From: Firmicutes bacterium HGW-Firmicutes-1
Lineage (GTDB): Bacteria > Bacillota > Clostridia > Lachnospirales > Vallitaleaceae
DNA: 64,000 nucleotides
NCBI GenBank assembly: GCA_002841625.1
Contig: PHAG01000001.1
Span: forward strand, 372,001-436,000
Direction of reading: 5' to 3'
Below the pieces are notes generated by a model. The model ran no database searches. It saw only the letters and a list, made by a program, of their open reading frames with translations, and was not told the origin of the DNA. Positions 53,217 to 63,100 of the stretch are shown here, piece by piece. The translations under genes were made by a program, and so were the position numbers. Positions within the stretch are counted from its first letter, which is position 1; every line of letters starts with the position of its first letter.

Positions 53217-55277
53217 TTATTTTGGGTCAGCCCACTTATTATACAACTTTGATGACTTTAATTCAACTTTTTTCCCATTAAATATTTGAAATGCAACTTC
53301 GAAACAGTCAATCTGATAGTCTATAAGCTCTAGTTCTTTAAAAACCTCTAAACAAATTAAATATTTAAGCAAGGATTCTGGGTTAGCGCCATCATTTATT
53401 GGCACTAATTTTAATATTGAAACCTTATTTATACCTTTCGCTGATAGATTATGAAAATACCTAAATGTTTTTTCATAGTCTTCTCTTTTTGGTATAACCG
53501 TTTGATGATCAATAACTTTGAGCTCATCTAATCTTGATAATTTATGTATAGCATCACTTATCTCCACCTCAAAAGCCTGTATTAGCCTAATATCTTTAAT
53601 AATCAGCTGTGGTGTCTTCTTTTGTTGCCATTCATTTATATTTAATACACCTACGATATCTATAGGATAATTAAGGCTTAATTTCTCATGAAAATGAGAA
53701 CAATTAAAGCCAATAGCTGGCAAAACATTTTCTTCATGAATAAGCTCTAGCTTAACATGATTATTTCCTTGTCCTATTAACTTAATCTCTTTGATTAATC
53801 CAGAAATAATAAATTTAGGTTCTTCATTACCCATTCCATATGGTTCAAATGCACTGATTTTCTCAACAAATGGCAAATCAACTTCATTTAACTTCAGATA
53901 AAAATCCGCTTTAATCTTTGGGACGAGTGTCGTTTCATCCATTTCTTGATTTGCATAAGCATTTAAACGATCAGATAATTCATTTATATTTTCTTCCTTT
54001 AATGACATCCCCGCTGCCATTTCATGCCCACCGAATTTTACAAACAATTCCTTACAACTACTTAAGGCCTCAAAAACATTAAACCCTTCAACACTTCTAG
54101 CAGAGCCAGAGGCTATACCATCCTCAATCGTTAATAATATCGTAGGACGATAATACTTCTCAACAAGTCTAGATGCAACAATACCAATTACTCCATGAGC
54201 CCATCCATGAGAAGCAATAACCAAAACTTTTTCATCCTCAATATTTTTTCGGGCTTCAATCATAGATAATGCTTGTTCTAGAATGTCCTGTTCCATCTTT
54301 TGTCTTCTAATATTTTCACCATTAAGCTCCTCTGCAATTTGCTGAGCAAGTAAAATGTCATCCGTAGTAAATAACTCAACCCCTCTTTTGGCATCACCAA
54401 GCCTTCCTGCTGCATTCAGTCTAGGCCCTATTTGAAAACCAATCATACCCGCTGTCATCTTATCTGATTTCATACCCGCAACATCCATCAATGCTTTTAA
54501 TCCCAAATTCCAGCTGTTAGTCATTGTTTTAAATGCCAATTGTACAATCAATCTATTTTCATCTTGTAATGGAACGATATCTGCAACAGTACCAATCGCT
54601 ACTATTTCTAAGTACTTCCAAATAATATTCTCTACTTGCAATTCTTTGCTGATACCTTGCAATAGTTTAAAGGTAACTCCAACACCTGCTAGCAATTCAA
54701 AGGGATATGTACAATCTGTTCTCTTAGGGTTTAATACAGCAATGGCTTCGGGAAGTTTTTCTTGACATTCATGATGATCTGTAATAATGATATCTAGACC
54801 ACGCTCCCTGCAATACTGAACTTCATTTACAGCAGTAATTCCAGTATCTACAGTTATAACCAGCTGAGATCCTCTATCCATTAAACCTTGAAGTGCATTA
54901 TTATTTAATCCATAACCTTCCTGTATTCTATCTGGAATGTAATAATCAACAAAACATCCTATTTCTTTTAAAAATAAGAATAGTATAGAAGTGCTCGTAA
55001 TTCCATCAACGTCGTAATCACCATATATTGTAATTTGCTCTTTATTTTCCCTTGCTCTAATAATCCGATTTACAGCAATTTCCATATCCTTCATTAAAAA
55101 TGGATTGTAGAATTTTTCTTTGCTTGGATTCATATAGAGTTCTATCTTATCCTTTTGTACCAAACCTCTTCCTACTAAAACAGCTGCTAATACCTCTGGC
55201 AAATCATTTTCCATAGCTACTTGTTTAATGAGTTTAGGATCTGTTTGTTTAACCTTCCAGATTTTTTTGCTAATCAT
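53217..55277 (-). CDS. recJ: Single-stranded-DNA-specific exonuclease RecJ
   Basis: A 5'-3' single-strand exonuclease of the DHH family used in recombination and repair. The 686-residue protein has motif I YGDYDVDGITSTSIL near residue 83, motif III DHHECQ near 165, QIGPRLNAAGRLGDAKRGVEL near 285, VIASHGWAHGVIGIVASRL near 355 and FGGHEMAAGMSL near 415; the OB domain and a short C-terminal domain follow. It is shorter than the Bacillus enzyme by about 100 residues at the C terminus, within the normal range for Clostridia. Confidence 0.95.
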   Translation of the reverse strand: MISKKIWKVKQTDPKLIKQVAMENDLPEVLAAVLVGRGLVQKDKIELYMNPSKEKFYNPFLMKDMEIAVNRIIRARENKEQITIYGDYDVDGITSTSILFLFLKEIGCFVDYYIPDRIQEGYGLNNNALQGLMDRGSQLVITVDTGITAVNEVQYCRERGLDIIITDHHECQEKLPEAIAVLNPKRTDCTYPFELLAGVGVTFKLLQGISKELQVENIIWKYLEIVAIGTVADIVPLQDENRLIVQLAFKTMTNSWNLGLKALMDVAGMKSDKMTAGMIGFQIGPRLNAAGRLGDAKRGVELFTTDDILLAQQIAEELNGENIRRQKMEQDILEQALSMIEARKNIEDEKVLVIASHGWAHGVIGIVASRLVEKYYRPTILLTIEDGIASGSARSVEGFNVFEALSSCKELFVKFGGHEMAAGMSLKEENINELSDRLNAYANQEMDETTLVPKIKADFYLKLNEVDLPFVEKISAFEPYGMGNEEPKFIISGLIKEIKLIGQGNNHVKLELIHEENVLPAIGFNCSHFHEKLSLNYPIDIVGVLNINEWQQKKTPQLIIKDIRLIQAFEVEISDAIHKLSRLDELKVIDHQTVIPKREDYEKTFRYFHNLSAKGINKVSILKLVPINDGANPESLLKYLICLEVFKELELIDYQIDCFEVAFQIFNGKKVELKSSKLYNKWADPK

Positions 55278-55315
55278 GATTACACCTCTTAGTTATTGTC
55301 TTGTTGATTTAGCAC

Positions 55316-55344
55316 TAAAAGCCCTCAGCTTTTGCTGAAGGCTT
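55316..55344 (-). terminator. Terminator of secDF
   Basis: AGCCTTCAGC AAAA GCTGAGGGCT followed by TTT on the minus strand, directly after the secDF stop. Confidence 0.85.
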
Positions 55345-55369
55345 AAATTGGCTGATAATTTTATTAACT

Positions 55370-57517
55370 TTATGCCGATTTAGTAGTTTTTTCTTCCTTC
55401 ATTTTGAGCAAATACCATATTGGACTTGCTACAAAAATTGAAGAATATGCTCCACTTATTGTTCCAACTAATAGTGGGAACGTGAATTGTCTCATCGCTT
55501 CTACACCTAAAATATTTAAGACTAATGTAACGATAAATACCGTTAATGAAGTATTAATTGATCTTGAGAAAGTTTGACTAACACTTAAATCAACAACACC
55601 CTGGTAATCTCCACGTTTCATATGCTTTTGGTTTTCTCTAATACGGTCAAATACAACAATTGTATCATTAATTGAATAACCAATAATGGTTAATATCGCA
55701 GCTATGAACGCATTGTTAATCGGTATATTGAAAACCAGATAAACAGTAATCATTACCATAACATCATGTACTAATGCAATAATTGAACTTATTCCAAATT
55801 TATAATCTTTAAATCTAATCGTAATATATATGAGGATAAATATTGTTGAAAGAATAATTGCAATGAGGGCATCTCTCTTCATCTCATTACTTACAGTTGC
55901 ACTTATGGTTTGGCTTTCAATACTTGATGTATCTATACCAAACTTAGCAACCAAGCTTTCTTCAAGCTTTATCCTTTGCTCCGTTGATAAATTAGATGTT
56001 TTTATAATAACTTGATCCTTGCCTTCAACATTTTGAAATTGAGGAGTAGAAACTCCAGTGGCCTCTACGACCAATTCCAGTAAATCACTTTCTACCTCTT
56101 CATAAGTATTATAATGCTTACCAACAGATACTAAAGTGGAGGTTCCTCCAGCAAATTCAATATCTTTATTAAAGATTTCTCCTTGTGTTGATAAATTCAC
56201 TGGAATTTTAATCAAACCAATTGCAATAACGGCGATAGATATTGCAAACCAAAGTTTTCTCTTTGCAATAATAGGTAGTATTCTACCTTCATGTGCTACA
56301 CCATATAATTTCTTATTCGTAATTCCAATAGCTACAAATAAATTAAGAATAATTCTTGTAACTACAAATGCTGTGAACATAGAAATTACAATACCTAGTG
56401 CTAATGTTACTGCAAAACCTTTGATTGTACCTGTACCCATTACAAAGAGTATAATAGCAACGATAAAAGTTGTAATATTACCATCTAGAATTGCTGACAT
56501 AGCTTTTTTAAAGCCAGCATTTACAGATGCTCTCAAGGTCTTTTCCATTGCTAATTCTTCTCGAATTCTTGCAAATATAATAACATTGGCATCAACAGCC
56601 ATACCTACCGACAAAATAAGACCAGCAATACCCGGCAAAGTTAAGGTTATATCTCCAATACTAATAATGATGATTAAAAGTGCTGAATAAAAAGCTAACC
56701 CGATATTAGCAGCAAGACCAGGTATTCTATAATAGATTATCATAAATACGAAAATAAGCACGATTCCAATAATACCAGCTTTCACACTTGTACTAATAGC
56801 ATCTTGTCCCATTTTTGCTCCTACTACATTAGATCTTAGTTCTTGTAGCTCAAGAGGTAATGCACCAATTCTAATAGTTGAGGCTAAATCCCCAGCAGAT
56901 TCAATACTACCCATTCCAGAAATAGTAGCAATTCCATCTGTAATTGCAGTACTAACCGTTGGTTTTAATATAGATGTATCATTATAATAAATTTCAATTA
57001 TTTTATTTATATTAGCAGCAGTTCCTTCCGCAAATTTCTTAGTGCCCGCTTCATTTAGCTCTAATCTTACATTAAAGCGACTTGTCAAGCTACCTGCATC
57101 TTCAAAAACTGATGCATCCTTAACATCTTCACCGGAAATAACCACATTACCTGCTTCATCTTTAAATTCAAGCTTCCCTGGTTTTCCTAACTCAGCAAGT
57201 ACTTGATTTGCATCCTTAGCACCTGGGATATCAACGTTAATTCTTTTATTTCCTTCTTTATAAACCTCTGCTTCTGTATATCCTTTTTCATCCAATCTTT
57301 TAGCTAATTTATAAATAGTATCGCTAACTTCTTGACTTGTTACTTCTTCTTTTACTGTTGTGTAAGTAATACTTACCCCGCCTTCTAAATCCAGTCCTAA
57401 ATTAATATCCCTTGCTCCTGCTCTATGGTTTACGCCTACACCTATGTATGCGATATATACAGCTGCTGAGATTACTAGCATCATAAGGACAAGGCCTAAA
57501 ATACTTTTTCCCTTCAT
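55370..57517 (-). CDS. secDF: Protein translocase subunit SecDF (fused SecD and SecF)
   Basis: A 715-residue membrane protein that uses the ion gradient to help pull secreted proteins through SecYEG. SecD part: a first membrane segment (about 8-25), conserved GLDLEGGVSITYTT, a large external domain and five membrane segments (about 240-395, with AVDANVIIFARIREE). SecF part (about 420-710): GGTSTLVSV external domain, FKDYKFGISSIIALVHDVMVM, INDTIVVFDRIRENQKHMKRG and SINTSLTVFIVTL. The fusion occurs in many Firmicutes. It is upstream of recJ and ends in its own terminator. Confidence 0.95.
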   Translation of the reverse strand: MKGKSILGLVLMMLVISAAVYIAYIGVGVNHRAGARDINLGLDLEGGVSITYTTVKEEVTSQEVSDTIYKLAKRLDEKGYTEAEVYKEGNKRINVDIPGAKDANQVLAELGKPGKLEFKDEAGNVVISGEDVKDASVFEDAGSLTSRFNVRLELNEAGTKKFAEGTAANINKIIEIYYNDTSILKPTVSTAITDGIATISGMGSIESAGDLASTIRIGALPLELQELRSNVVGAKMGQDAISTSVKAGIIGIVLIFVFMIIYYRIPGLAANIGLAFYSALLIIIISIGDITLTLPGIAGLILSVGMAVDANVIIFARIREELAMEKTLRASVNAGFKKAMSAILDGNITTFIVAIILFVMGTGTIKGFAVTLALGIVISMFTAFVVTRIILNLFVAIGITNKKLYGVAHEGRILPIIAKRKLWFAISIAVIAIGLIKIPVNLSTQGEIFNKDIEFAGGTSTLVSVGKHYNTYEEVESDLLELVVEATGVSTPQFQNVEGKDQVIIKTSNLSTEQRIKLEESLVAKFGIDTSSIESQTISATVSNEMKRDALIAIILSTIFILIYITIRFKDYKFGISSIIALVHDVMVMITVYLVFNIPINNAFIAAILTIIGYSINDTIVVFDRIRENQKHMKRGDYQGVVDLSVSQTFSRSINTSLTVFIVTLVLNILGVEAMRQFTFPLLVGTISGAYSSIFVASPIWYLLKMKEEKTTKSA

Positions 57518-57602
57518 TGGAATAAATCCTCCTTAAATATGTTTTCTATAGACTCACTAAAATTATAAATATTATGCATACAATAGTCAAGTTTTTTTAC
57601 GA

Positions 57603-58970
57603 TTACATCGAAACCAGTGATGATTCTTTAGCCTTTAAGTAAATAGCACACTCCACTCTCTTCTTCTCAAGCTCACATGCCACCCTGTAAACCTCATGAA
57701 TATCTCCAAAGAAATTATATGCATTGGCATTACAACCACCACCACAGTAGAACTTTGCCCAGCAAATTGTACAAGCTTCTTTCGAAAATAAATTACAGGC
57801 TTTGAATTCAGCTTGAATGTCTATCCTCTTCACTCCTTCAAAAACTGACCCCATTTTTTTATCTTCTATTCCAACGAATTGATGACATGGGTATAAATCT
57901 CCCTCAGGTGTAACTGCCAAATATTCAGATCCAGCTCCGCAACCGGTCATCCTTTTAGATACACAAGGACCTTGCTGTAAATCAATCATAAAGTGGAAAA
58001 AGTTAAATTCTTTCCCTTCCTCTTTGTATTCAAGAATTTTCTCAGTTAGATACTCATACTGCTCATATATCGTTGCTAAATCTTCATCCTTTAACGCATA
58101 TACCCTATCATCTTTTGCGACAACAGGTTCTACTGATATTTGTTTAAATCCTAAATCTGCTAAATGAAGTACATCCTTTGCAAAATCCAAATTATTATGG
58201 GTGAAAGTTCCTCTTACATAATAATTTTTTTGATTTCTACTTTCAGCTACTTGAAGTAATCTTGGTAAGATTATGTCATAGCTACCTTTACCATTAGGAG
58301 TAGGTCTCATACGATCATGAACTTCTTTTCTACCATCTATACTCAGTACAACATTGTACATGTTTTCATTAATATAGTTAATAATTTCGTCAGTTAACAA
58401 TACTCCATTCGTTGTAATTGTAAAGCGAAAGTTTTTTTCATATTGCGTTTCTTTGGCTTTTGCATACTCAACGATACCTTTAACCACATCAAAGTTCATC
58501 AAAGGCTCTCCACCAAAAAAATCAATCTCAAGATTCTTCCTGCTTCCAGAATTTTCCAGAAGAAAATCTACCGACTTCTTACCAACCTCTAAACTCATCA
58601 TTGAACGTTCTCCATGATACTCACCTTCCTCAGCAAAGCAATAGCCACAGGCAAGGTTACAATCATGCGCAATGTGTAGGCACAAGGCTTTCACAACAGT
58701 TTCCCGATGTTTAAAAGAATCTACTACACTATGATAACGATTACTTGTAAAAAGTTGTTTTTCTTGTATCAACTCATTCACTTCTTCAAACGCCTCATCT
58801 ATGGCCTCCTCTAAGTATACATGTGCTATGCTTTGAGAAATTTCCAATAAGGATTGTCCCATTTCTAATTTTTCAATAATATCGTATAACATATCGTCTA
58901 CAATATGTACAGCTCCACTATTAATATCTAACACGATATTTAAATCATTCATTTTATATTGATGAATCAA
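57603..58970 (-). CDS. scfB: SCIFF (ranthipeptide) radical-SAM maturase
   Basis: The enzyme that installs cysteine thioether links in the SCIFF peptide. The 455-residue protein has an N-terminal peptide-recognition region (residues 1-80, starting IHQYKMNDLNIVLDINSGA), the radical-SAM motif CNLACGYC with C104, C108 and C111, DFFGGEPLMNF near residue 150, and a C-terminal SPASM domain with cluster cysteines in MTGCGAGSEYLAVTPEGDLYPCHQF and CTICWAKFYCGGGCNANAYNF. The start is TTG, supported by AAAGGG and by agreement with the family N terminus. It lies directly after the peptide gene. Confidence 0.96.
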   Translation of the reverse strand: MIHQYKMNDLNIVLDINSGAVHIVDDMLYDIIEKLEMGQSLLEISQSIAHVYLEEAIDEAFEEVNELIQEKQLFTSNRYHSVVDSFKHRETVVKALCLHIAHDCNLACGYCFAEEGEYHGERSMMSLEVGKKSVDFLLENSGSRKNLEIDFFGGEPLMNFDVVKGIVEYAKAKETQYEKNFRFTITTNGVLLTDEIINYINENMYNVVLSIDGRKEVHDRMRPTPNGKGSYDIILPRLLQVAESRNQKNYYVRGTFTHNNLDFAKDVLHLADLGFKQISVEPVVAKDDRVYALKDEDLATIYEQYEYLTEKILEYKEEGKEFNFFHFMIDLQQGPCVSKRMTGCGAGSEYLAVTPEGDLYPCHQFVGIEDKKMGSVFEGVKRIDIQAEFKACNLFSKEACTICWAKFYCGGGCNANAYNFFGDIHEVYRVACELEKKRVECAIYLKAKESSLVSM

Positions 58971-59029
58971 AATACTACGCCCTTTCTACCGAATAAGATA
59001 AGCAGCGACTTATGTCACTGCTTTAAGTA

Positions 59030-59173
59030 TTAATTACTATTTTCACAAGTTTGATTGCCTACAGTACATGAAGTTTTACAAGCAGATTGGCATGAAGTTT
59101 GACATTCTCCACATCCGCCCTTTTTCAAGCTACTGTTAAGTACCGCTCCCGTTAATGTTTTTACGTGTTTCAT
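59030..59173 (-). CDS. scfA: Six-cysteine SCIFF (ranthipeptide) precursor
   Basis: A 47-residue precursor peptide. It starts MKHVKTLTGAVLNSSLKKGG and contains six cysteines, in CGECQTSCQSACKTSC and QTCENSN, the Six Cysteines in Forty-Five pattern of Clostridia. The adjacent maturase crosslinks cysteines to neighbouring residues; related ranthipeptides have been linked to quorum-type signalling. AAAGGAG lies about 8 bases before the ATG; the longer frame begins 23 codons upstream and is not used. Confidence 0.95.
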   Translation of the reverse strand: MKHVKTLTGAVLNSSLKKGGCGECQTSCQSACKTSCTVGNQTCENSN

Positions 59174-59209
59174 TGAGCTTTCTCCTTTCAAACCATATTT
59201 AACTAACAT

Positions 59210-59237
59210 ATTATACCATAAGGTTCCATAGAATAAA
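59210..59237 (-). promoter_or_regulatory. Probable SCIFF promoter
   Basis: Minus strand TATAAT (59210-59215) preceded at 16 bases by a weak TTTATT (59232-59237). Confidence 0.45.
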
Positions 59238-59257
59238 AGCATTATTTAAGCAATTCT

Positions 59258-59273
59258 AAGAGCGATTGCTCTT
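59258..59273 (-). terminator. Small hairpin after the TIGR04086-type gene
   Basis: AAGAGC AATC GCTCTT forms a 6-bp stem with weak T-rich sequence after it; a weak terminator or spacer hairpin. Confidence 0.4.
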
Positions 59274-59282
59274 GAATCTCCC

Positions 59283-59669
59283 TTACCCCAGCATACCCCC
59301 AAGTGTCCCACTTCCAACACAAATAAAAAACATTGTAATTGCATCGTTAGCTAATTTAATGTTTTTTTGCATAAAAGAAGAAATGATTACAAGAATAAGA
59401 AAATACAATAGTCCAATTAAAGCTCCATATATAAATCTTTTCTCTTTAAATGCTTTCCCAGCTAAAATTCCTCCAATAAATGTACAAGCTACCATGATGA
59501 TGATGATCCCCAGATTGATTTGGTTGTCGCCTAAATCCATTTTAAACATTAAAAATGCCAATAAAAATAGCAAGAGACCTGTAAGTATGTACATAAACAA
59601 AATGATTTTTGTCATATTATAAGTAATTTTCTTCAAGTGTAGGCCATGGCTTTTTATTGTATCACGCAT
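59283..59669 (-). CDS. TIGR04086-type four-helix membrane protein
   Basis: A 128-residue membrane protein with four hydrophobic segments (about 19-42, 52-72, 80-98, 108-127). The pattern matches the TIGR04086 family found beside SCIFF, YajC and SecDF genes in Clostridia (FIGGILAGKAFKEKRFIYGALIGLLYFL, GSGTLGGMLG). Its role is not known. It lies upstream of the SCIFF gene on the same strand and is divergent from the PHP-phosphoesterase gene. Confidence 0.85.
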   Translation of the reverse strand: MRDTIKSHGLHLKKITYNMTKIILFMYILTGLLLFLLAFLMFKMDLGDNQINLGIIIIMVACTFIGGILAGKAFKEKRFIYGALIGLLYFLILVIISSFMQKNIKLANDAITMFFICVGSGTLGGMLG

Positions 59670-59689
59670 GAAAATCCCCCTATTGATAT

Positions 59690-59717
59690 TTGATATAGTA
59701 TTATATTATGGTATAAT
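59690..59717 (+). promoter_or_regulatory. Promoter of the PHP-phosphoesterase gene
   Basis: TTGATA (59690-59695) and TATAAT (59712-59717) are separated by 16 bases, about 30 bases before the start codon. Confidence 0.7.
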
Positions 59718-59748
59718 AGGTTTTATGAAAAAAAAGGAGTTGTATAAA

Positions 59749-60606
59749 ATGCGCTATATAGATTTACACACACATACTACTGCATCAGATGGAACTTATA
59801 CTCCTAGTGCTTTAGTTGATTATGCACTAACCAAGGGTTTAGCTGCGATTGCGATTACTGACCACGATACCATTGATGGTATACCCCCAGCAAGAAACCA
59901 CTTAGGCATAAATAAAGATTTAGAAATCATTTCTGGTATTGAATTTTCTACAAATTCTCCTTACCTAAAAAGTGATATTCATATACTTGGTTTGTATATA
60001 AATGAAATGGATCCACATTTTACAAGTGCTCTATTAGACATTGTAAAATCTAGAAATGAACGAAACTTAAGAATGGTTGAAAAGCTTTGTGATATGGGAC
60101 TTAAACTAACGATAGAAGATGTTATTAGAAATTCATCTAATGGGATTATTACTCGTGCTCATTTTGGAAGAGCTCTTTTGCAAAAGGGTTATATCAAAAA
60201 CCTGAATGATGCATTTACAAAATATATAGGGACAGGATGCCCAGCCTTTATACCAAGGCATAAGCTAACTCCAGAAAAAGCTATAAAAATGATCAATGAT
60301 TGTGGTGGCATTGCCGTTCTTGCACATCCTACTTTATATCATTTAAATTTAAGAGAATTAGACTGCTTAATTCAAGAGCTAGCCAAACAAGGCTTAAAAG
60401 GAATTGAAGGTTTGTATTCTCTATATAATAAGTCAGAAATCAATTACCTTCAAGACTTTGCAAACCAGTATAACCTCTTGATTACTGGTGGTTCAGATTT
60501 CCACGGAACAAATAAAGCCGGAATAGACTTAGGTGTTGGTCGTGGACAGTTGAAAATTCCTTATGAATTGCTCGAACCAATTAAGCTGGAATGCAAAAGA
60601 TTATAA
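59749..60606 (+). CDS. PHP-domain phosphoesterase
   Basis: A 285-residue metal-dependent phosphoesterase of the PHP family (TrpH/YciV-like, acting on nucleotide 3',5'-bisphosphates or RNA 5' ends in characterised relatives). Motifs are YIDLHTHTTASDGTYTP at the start, ITDHDTIDG near residue 42, SGIEFST near residue 64, RAHFGRALL near residue 143, VLAHPTLYH near residue 190 and GGSDFHGT near residue 247, so all metal ligands are present. I start at ATGCGC, with AAGGAG 9 bases upstream; the frame extends 27 codons further back across the promoter. Confidence 0.93.
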   Translation: MRYIDLHTHTTASDGTYTPSALVDYALTKGLAAIAITDHDTIDGIPPARNHLGINKDLEIISGIEFSTNSPYLKSDIHILGLYINEMDPHFTSALLDIVKSRNERNLRMVEKLCDMGLKLTIEDVIRNSSNGIITRAHFGRALLQKGYIKNLNDAFTKYIGTGCPAFIPRHKLTPEKAIKMINDCGGIAVLAHPTLYHLNLRELDCLIQELAKQGLKGIEGLYSLYNKSEINYLQDFANQYNLLITGGSDFHGTNKAGIDLGVGRGQLKIPYELLEPIKLECKRL

Positions 60607-60663
60607 GAACAAAGCGCTTGTCAGCGCGTTACGTAATAATTTATGTTATCTCACGCTTTGTTC
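60607..60663 (+). terminator. Terminator of the PHP-phosphoesterase gene
   Basis: AGAACAAAGCG (60607-60617) pairs perfectly with CGCTTTGTTCT (60653-60663), with a loose inner region. Confidence 0.65.
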
Positions 60664-60701
60664 TATTCTTCGTGGAAAGTAGAACTTTCCTACTGGATAA
60701 G

Positions 60702-60743
60702 AAAAAAAACCTCTCACTTTACTAATTTCAAGTGAGAGGGTTT
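60702..60743 (-). terminator. Terminator of yajC
   Basis: Minus strand AAACCCTCTCACTTG and AGTGAGAGGTTT form a strong stem followed by TTTTTTTT. Confidence 0.9.
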
Positions 60744-60750
60744 GTCATTT

Positions 60751-61095
60751 TTATTCTTCAGTTTTAGCTATTGATAAATCTGGTTCAGCAACGGACATTA
60801 CTGTACTTCTTTGTACTGGTACTCGTACGCCCTTGTTCATTCCAAATTCAACAATCAATATATCATTAACAGTATCAACTACTTTACCGTAAAGTCCACC
60901 TGATGTTAAAACAGATTGTCCAATTTCGATTTCGTTTTGCATTCTGCTAATTTCTTTTTGTTTCTTACGTTGTGGTCTAATAAGAACAAACCACATAAAG
61001 GCAATGAAACCTCCATATATTAAAAACATCATCATTGAGCTGCCTGGCGCTTTAGCTGCAGGGTCTGCTGCTAATAAAAAAAATAAATTACTCAT
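60751..61095 (-). CDS. yajC: Preprotein translocase subunit YajC
   Basis: A 114-residue single-pass membrane protein that associates with SecDF. One membrane segment (about 22-40) is followed by the conserved FVLIRPQRKKQKEI and LTSGGLYGKVVDTVNDILIVEFG strands. GGAGG precedes the ATG. It ends at a strong terminator shared with the converging PHP gene. Confidence 0.93.
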   Translation of the reverse strand: MSNLFFLLAADPAAKAPGSSMMMFLIYGGFIAFMWFVLIRPQRKKQKEISRMQNEIEIGQSVLTSGGLYGKVVDTVNDILIVEFGMNKGVRVPVQRSTVMSVAEPDLSIAKTEE

Positions 61096-61192
61096 TGGGT
61101 TCCTCCTAAGCTAAATATTATTGCTAATGATACTTCTTGAAATTCTACTTTACACGTAATAAAGAGTCTTGTCAACTATTTTAAGGTAAAAT

Positions 61193-62455
61193 CTACCTTT
61201 TAATACCTATATCTGTTCTATATTGTTTATTTAAAAAGTCAATCTCATTGACAGCTTTATATGCGTTTTCTCTTGCTTCATCCATATTCTTACCTTTGGC
61301 GGTAATACCTAACACTCTTCCACCATTTGTTACATATTTACCTTCTTTCATAGCCGTTCCAGCATGAAATATATAAATGCCATCTTCCTCTTTTTGTTGA
61401 TCAAGTCCAGTAATTTCATAACCTTTTTCATATTCCACGGGATACCCGCCTGAAGCTAATACAACACAGACTGTACTATTATCATCCCATTCTAAAGTAA
61501 GCTCATCTAATCTTCCATCAATAGCTGCCTCAAATACATCAACTAAATCTGTTTTCAACCTAGTCAATACCACCTGCGCTTCTGGATCACCAAAACGAGC
61601 ATTGTACTCTAAAACCCTTGGTCCGCTAGGTGTTAGCATAAGACCAAAAAATATAATACCTGTAAAAGGTCGCCCTTCTAATTTCATTGCCTTTAAAGAA
61701 GGTACAAAAAGCTTTTCATAACATTCCTCTGCAAGCTCTTCGGTATAAAATCTACTAGGTGAAAAGGTTCCCATCCCACCTGTGTTTAATCCTTCATCAT
61801 TGTCAAAGGCTCTTTTATGGTCTTGAGCACTTACCATAGGTATCAGGTTTTCCCCATCACAGAAAGTTAGAACAGATACTTCCGGACCTGTCATAAATTC
61901 TTCAACTACCATTTTACTGCCTGCAGCACCAAACTTCTTATCGACCATGATTTCATCTACACCTACAAGAGCTTCTTCAACAGATTGACATATAAGCACT
62001 CCTTTACCAAGTGCTAATCCATCTGCTTTTAGAACAACAGGGTACTCACACCCTTTTAAATATTCCTTTGCTATCAATGCCTCTTCAAAAACCTCATATC
62101 CGGCTGTTGGAATGTTATACTTCTTCATTAAGTCTTTAGCAAATACTTTGCTACCCTCTAGAATTGCTGCATTTTGTCTTGGCCCAAATACTCTTAGACC
62201 TCTCTCTTCAAATTTATCAACAATACCAAGAATAAGTGGATCATCCATTCCAATAATGGTTAAATCTATTTCATGATCCTTTGCCCAGTCAGCAATTTTT
62301 GTAACCTCAGTTGCTGGAATAGGAACACATTGCGCAAGCTCAGAGATTCCGGCATTACCTGGGGCACAAAATATTTTATCAACTCTTTCACTCTTCGCTA
62401 ATTTCCAAATGATTGCGTGTTCCCGTCCTCCACTACCAACTACTAATACCTTCAA
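61193..62455 (-). CDS. purD: Phosphoribosylamine-glycine ligase
   Basis: PurD (GAR synthetase) joins phosphoribosylamine and glycine with ATP, step two of purine synthesis. The 420-residue ATP-grasp protein shows VLVVGSGGREHAIIW at the N terminus, PVVLKADGLALGKGV near residue 140, QDHKRAFDNDEGLNTGGMGTFSP near residue 215, and EYNARFGDPEAQV near residue 290. It follows purN by 15 bases in the minus-strand pur operon. Confidence 0.97.
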   Translation of the reverse strand: MKVLVVGSGGREHAIIWKLAKSERVDKIFCAPGNAGISELAQCVPIPATEVTKIADWAKDHEIDLTIIGMDDPLILGIVDKFEERGLRVFGPRQNAAILEGSKVFAKDLMKKYNIPTAGYEVFEEALIAKEYLKGCEYPVVLKADGLALGKGVLICQSVEEALVGVDEIMVDKKFGAAGSKMVVEEFMTGPEVSVLTFCDGENLIPMVSAQDHKRAFDNDEGLNTGGMGTFSPSRFYTEELAEECYEKLFVPSLKAMKLEGRPFTGIIFFGLMLTPSGPRVLEYNARFGDPEAQVVLTRLKTDLVDVFEAAIDGRLDELTLEWDDNSTVCVVLASGGYPVEYEKGYEITGLDQQKEEDGIYIFHAGTAMKEGKYVTNGGRVLGITAKGKNMDEARENAYKAVNEIDFLNKQYRTDIGIKR

Positions 62456-62470
62456 CTTATTCCCACCTTT

Positions 62471-63100
62471 CTATATTGAATCAATGATTACATGACCATC
62501 TATTATTTTTATTTTGTTTAATGCGATAAGGCCAATTGCCTCAGGTAAGAGCTTCCATTCCGCTTCTTCCATAACTCGCTTTTGTAAAATCTCAGCTGTA
62601 TCATCTTGCAAAACAGGCACAGCCTTCTGTAATACGATAGGTCCCGTATCTGTTCCTTCATCAACAAAATGAACTGTTGCCCCTGTTAACTTAACACCTC
62701 TATGTAATACTGCTTCATGTACCTTTAAGCCATAATATCCGTCACCACAAAAGGCAGGAATTAAAGATGGGTGGATATTAAGTATTTTATTAGGAAAGGC
62801 TTTGATAAACTCTTCACTAAGAACGACTAAATATCCTGCTAATACTACTAAATCCACTTCTTTTTCAAGGAAATAAGCTTTCAATGCATCATTAAAAGCT
62901 TCTCTATTTTCAAAGTCAATAGGTCTAATACAGCAAGCTTCAATACCTTGCAGTCTTGCTCTCTCAAGTCCATATGCCTTTTGTCTATTGCTCACTACAG
63001 CTACTATTTTAGTATTGGTAAGAGATCCGTTTTCTATGGCATCTAAAATTGCTTGTAAATTCGTTCCTCCACCTGACACTAATATACCTACTCTTAACAT
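62471..63100 (-). CDS. purN: Phosphoribosylglycinamide formyltransferase (folate-dependent)
   Basis: PurN formylates GAR using 10-formyl-tetrahydrofolate, step three of purine synthesis. The 209-residue protein has [15 protein letters not shown] at the start, LAGYLVVLS near residue 90, the active-site [12 protein letters not shown] near residue 105 and [20 protein letters not shown] near residue 140. It overlaps the end of purM by 7 bases, indicating translational coupling. Confidence 0.97.
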   Translation of the reverse strand: MLRVGILVSGGGTNLQAILDAIENGSLTNTKIVAVVSNRQKAYGLERARLQGIEACCIRPIDFENREAFNDALKAYFLEKEVDLVVLAGYLVVLSEEFIKAFPNKILNIHPSLIPAFCGDGYYGLKVHEAVLHRGVKLTGATVHFVDEGTDTGPIVLQKAVPVLQDDTAEILQKRVMEEAEWKLLPEAIGLIALNKIKIIDGHVIIDSI

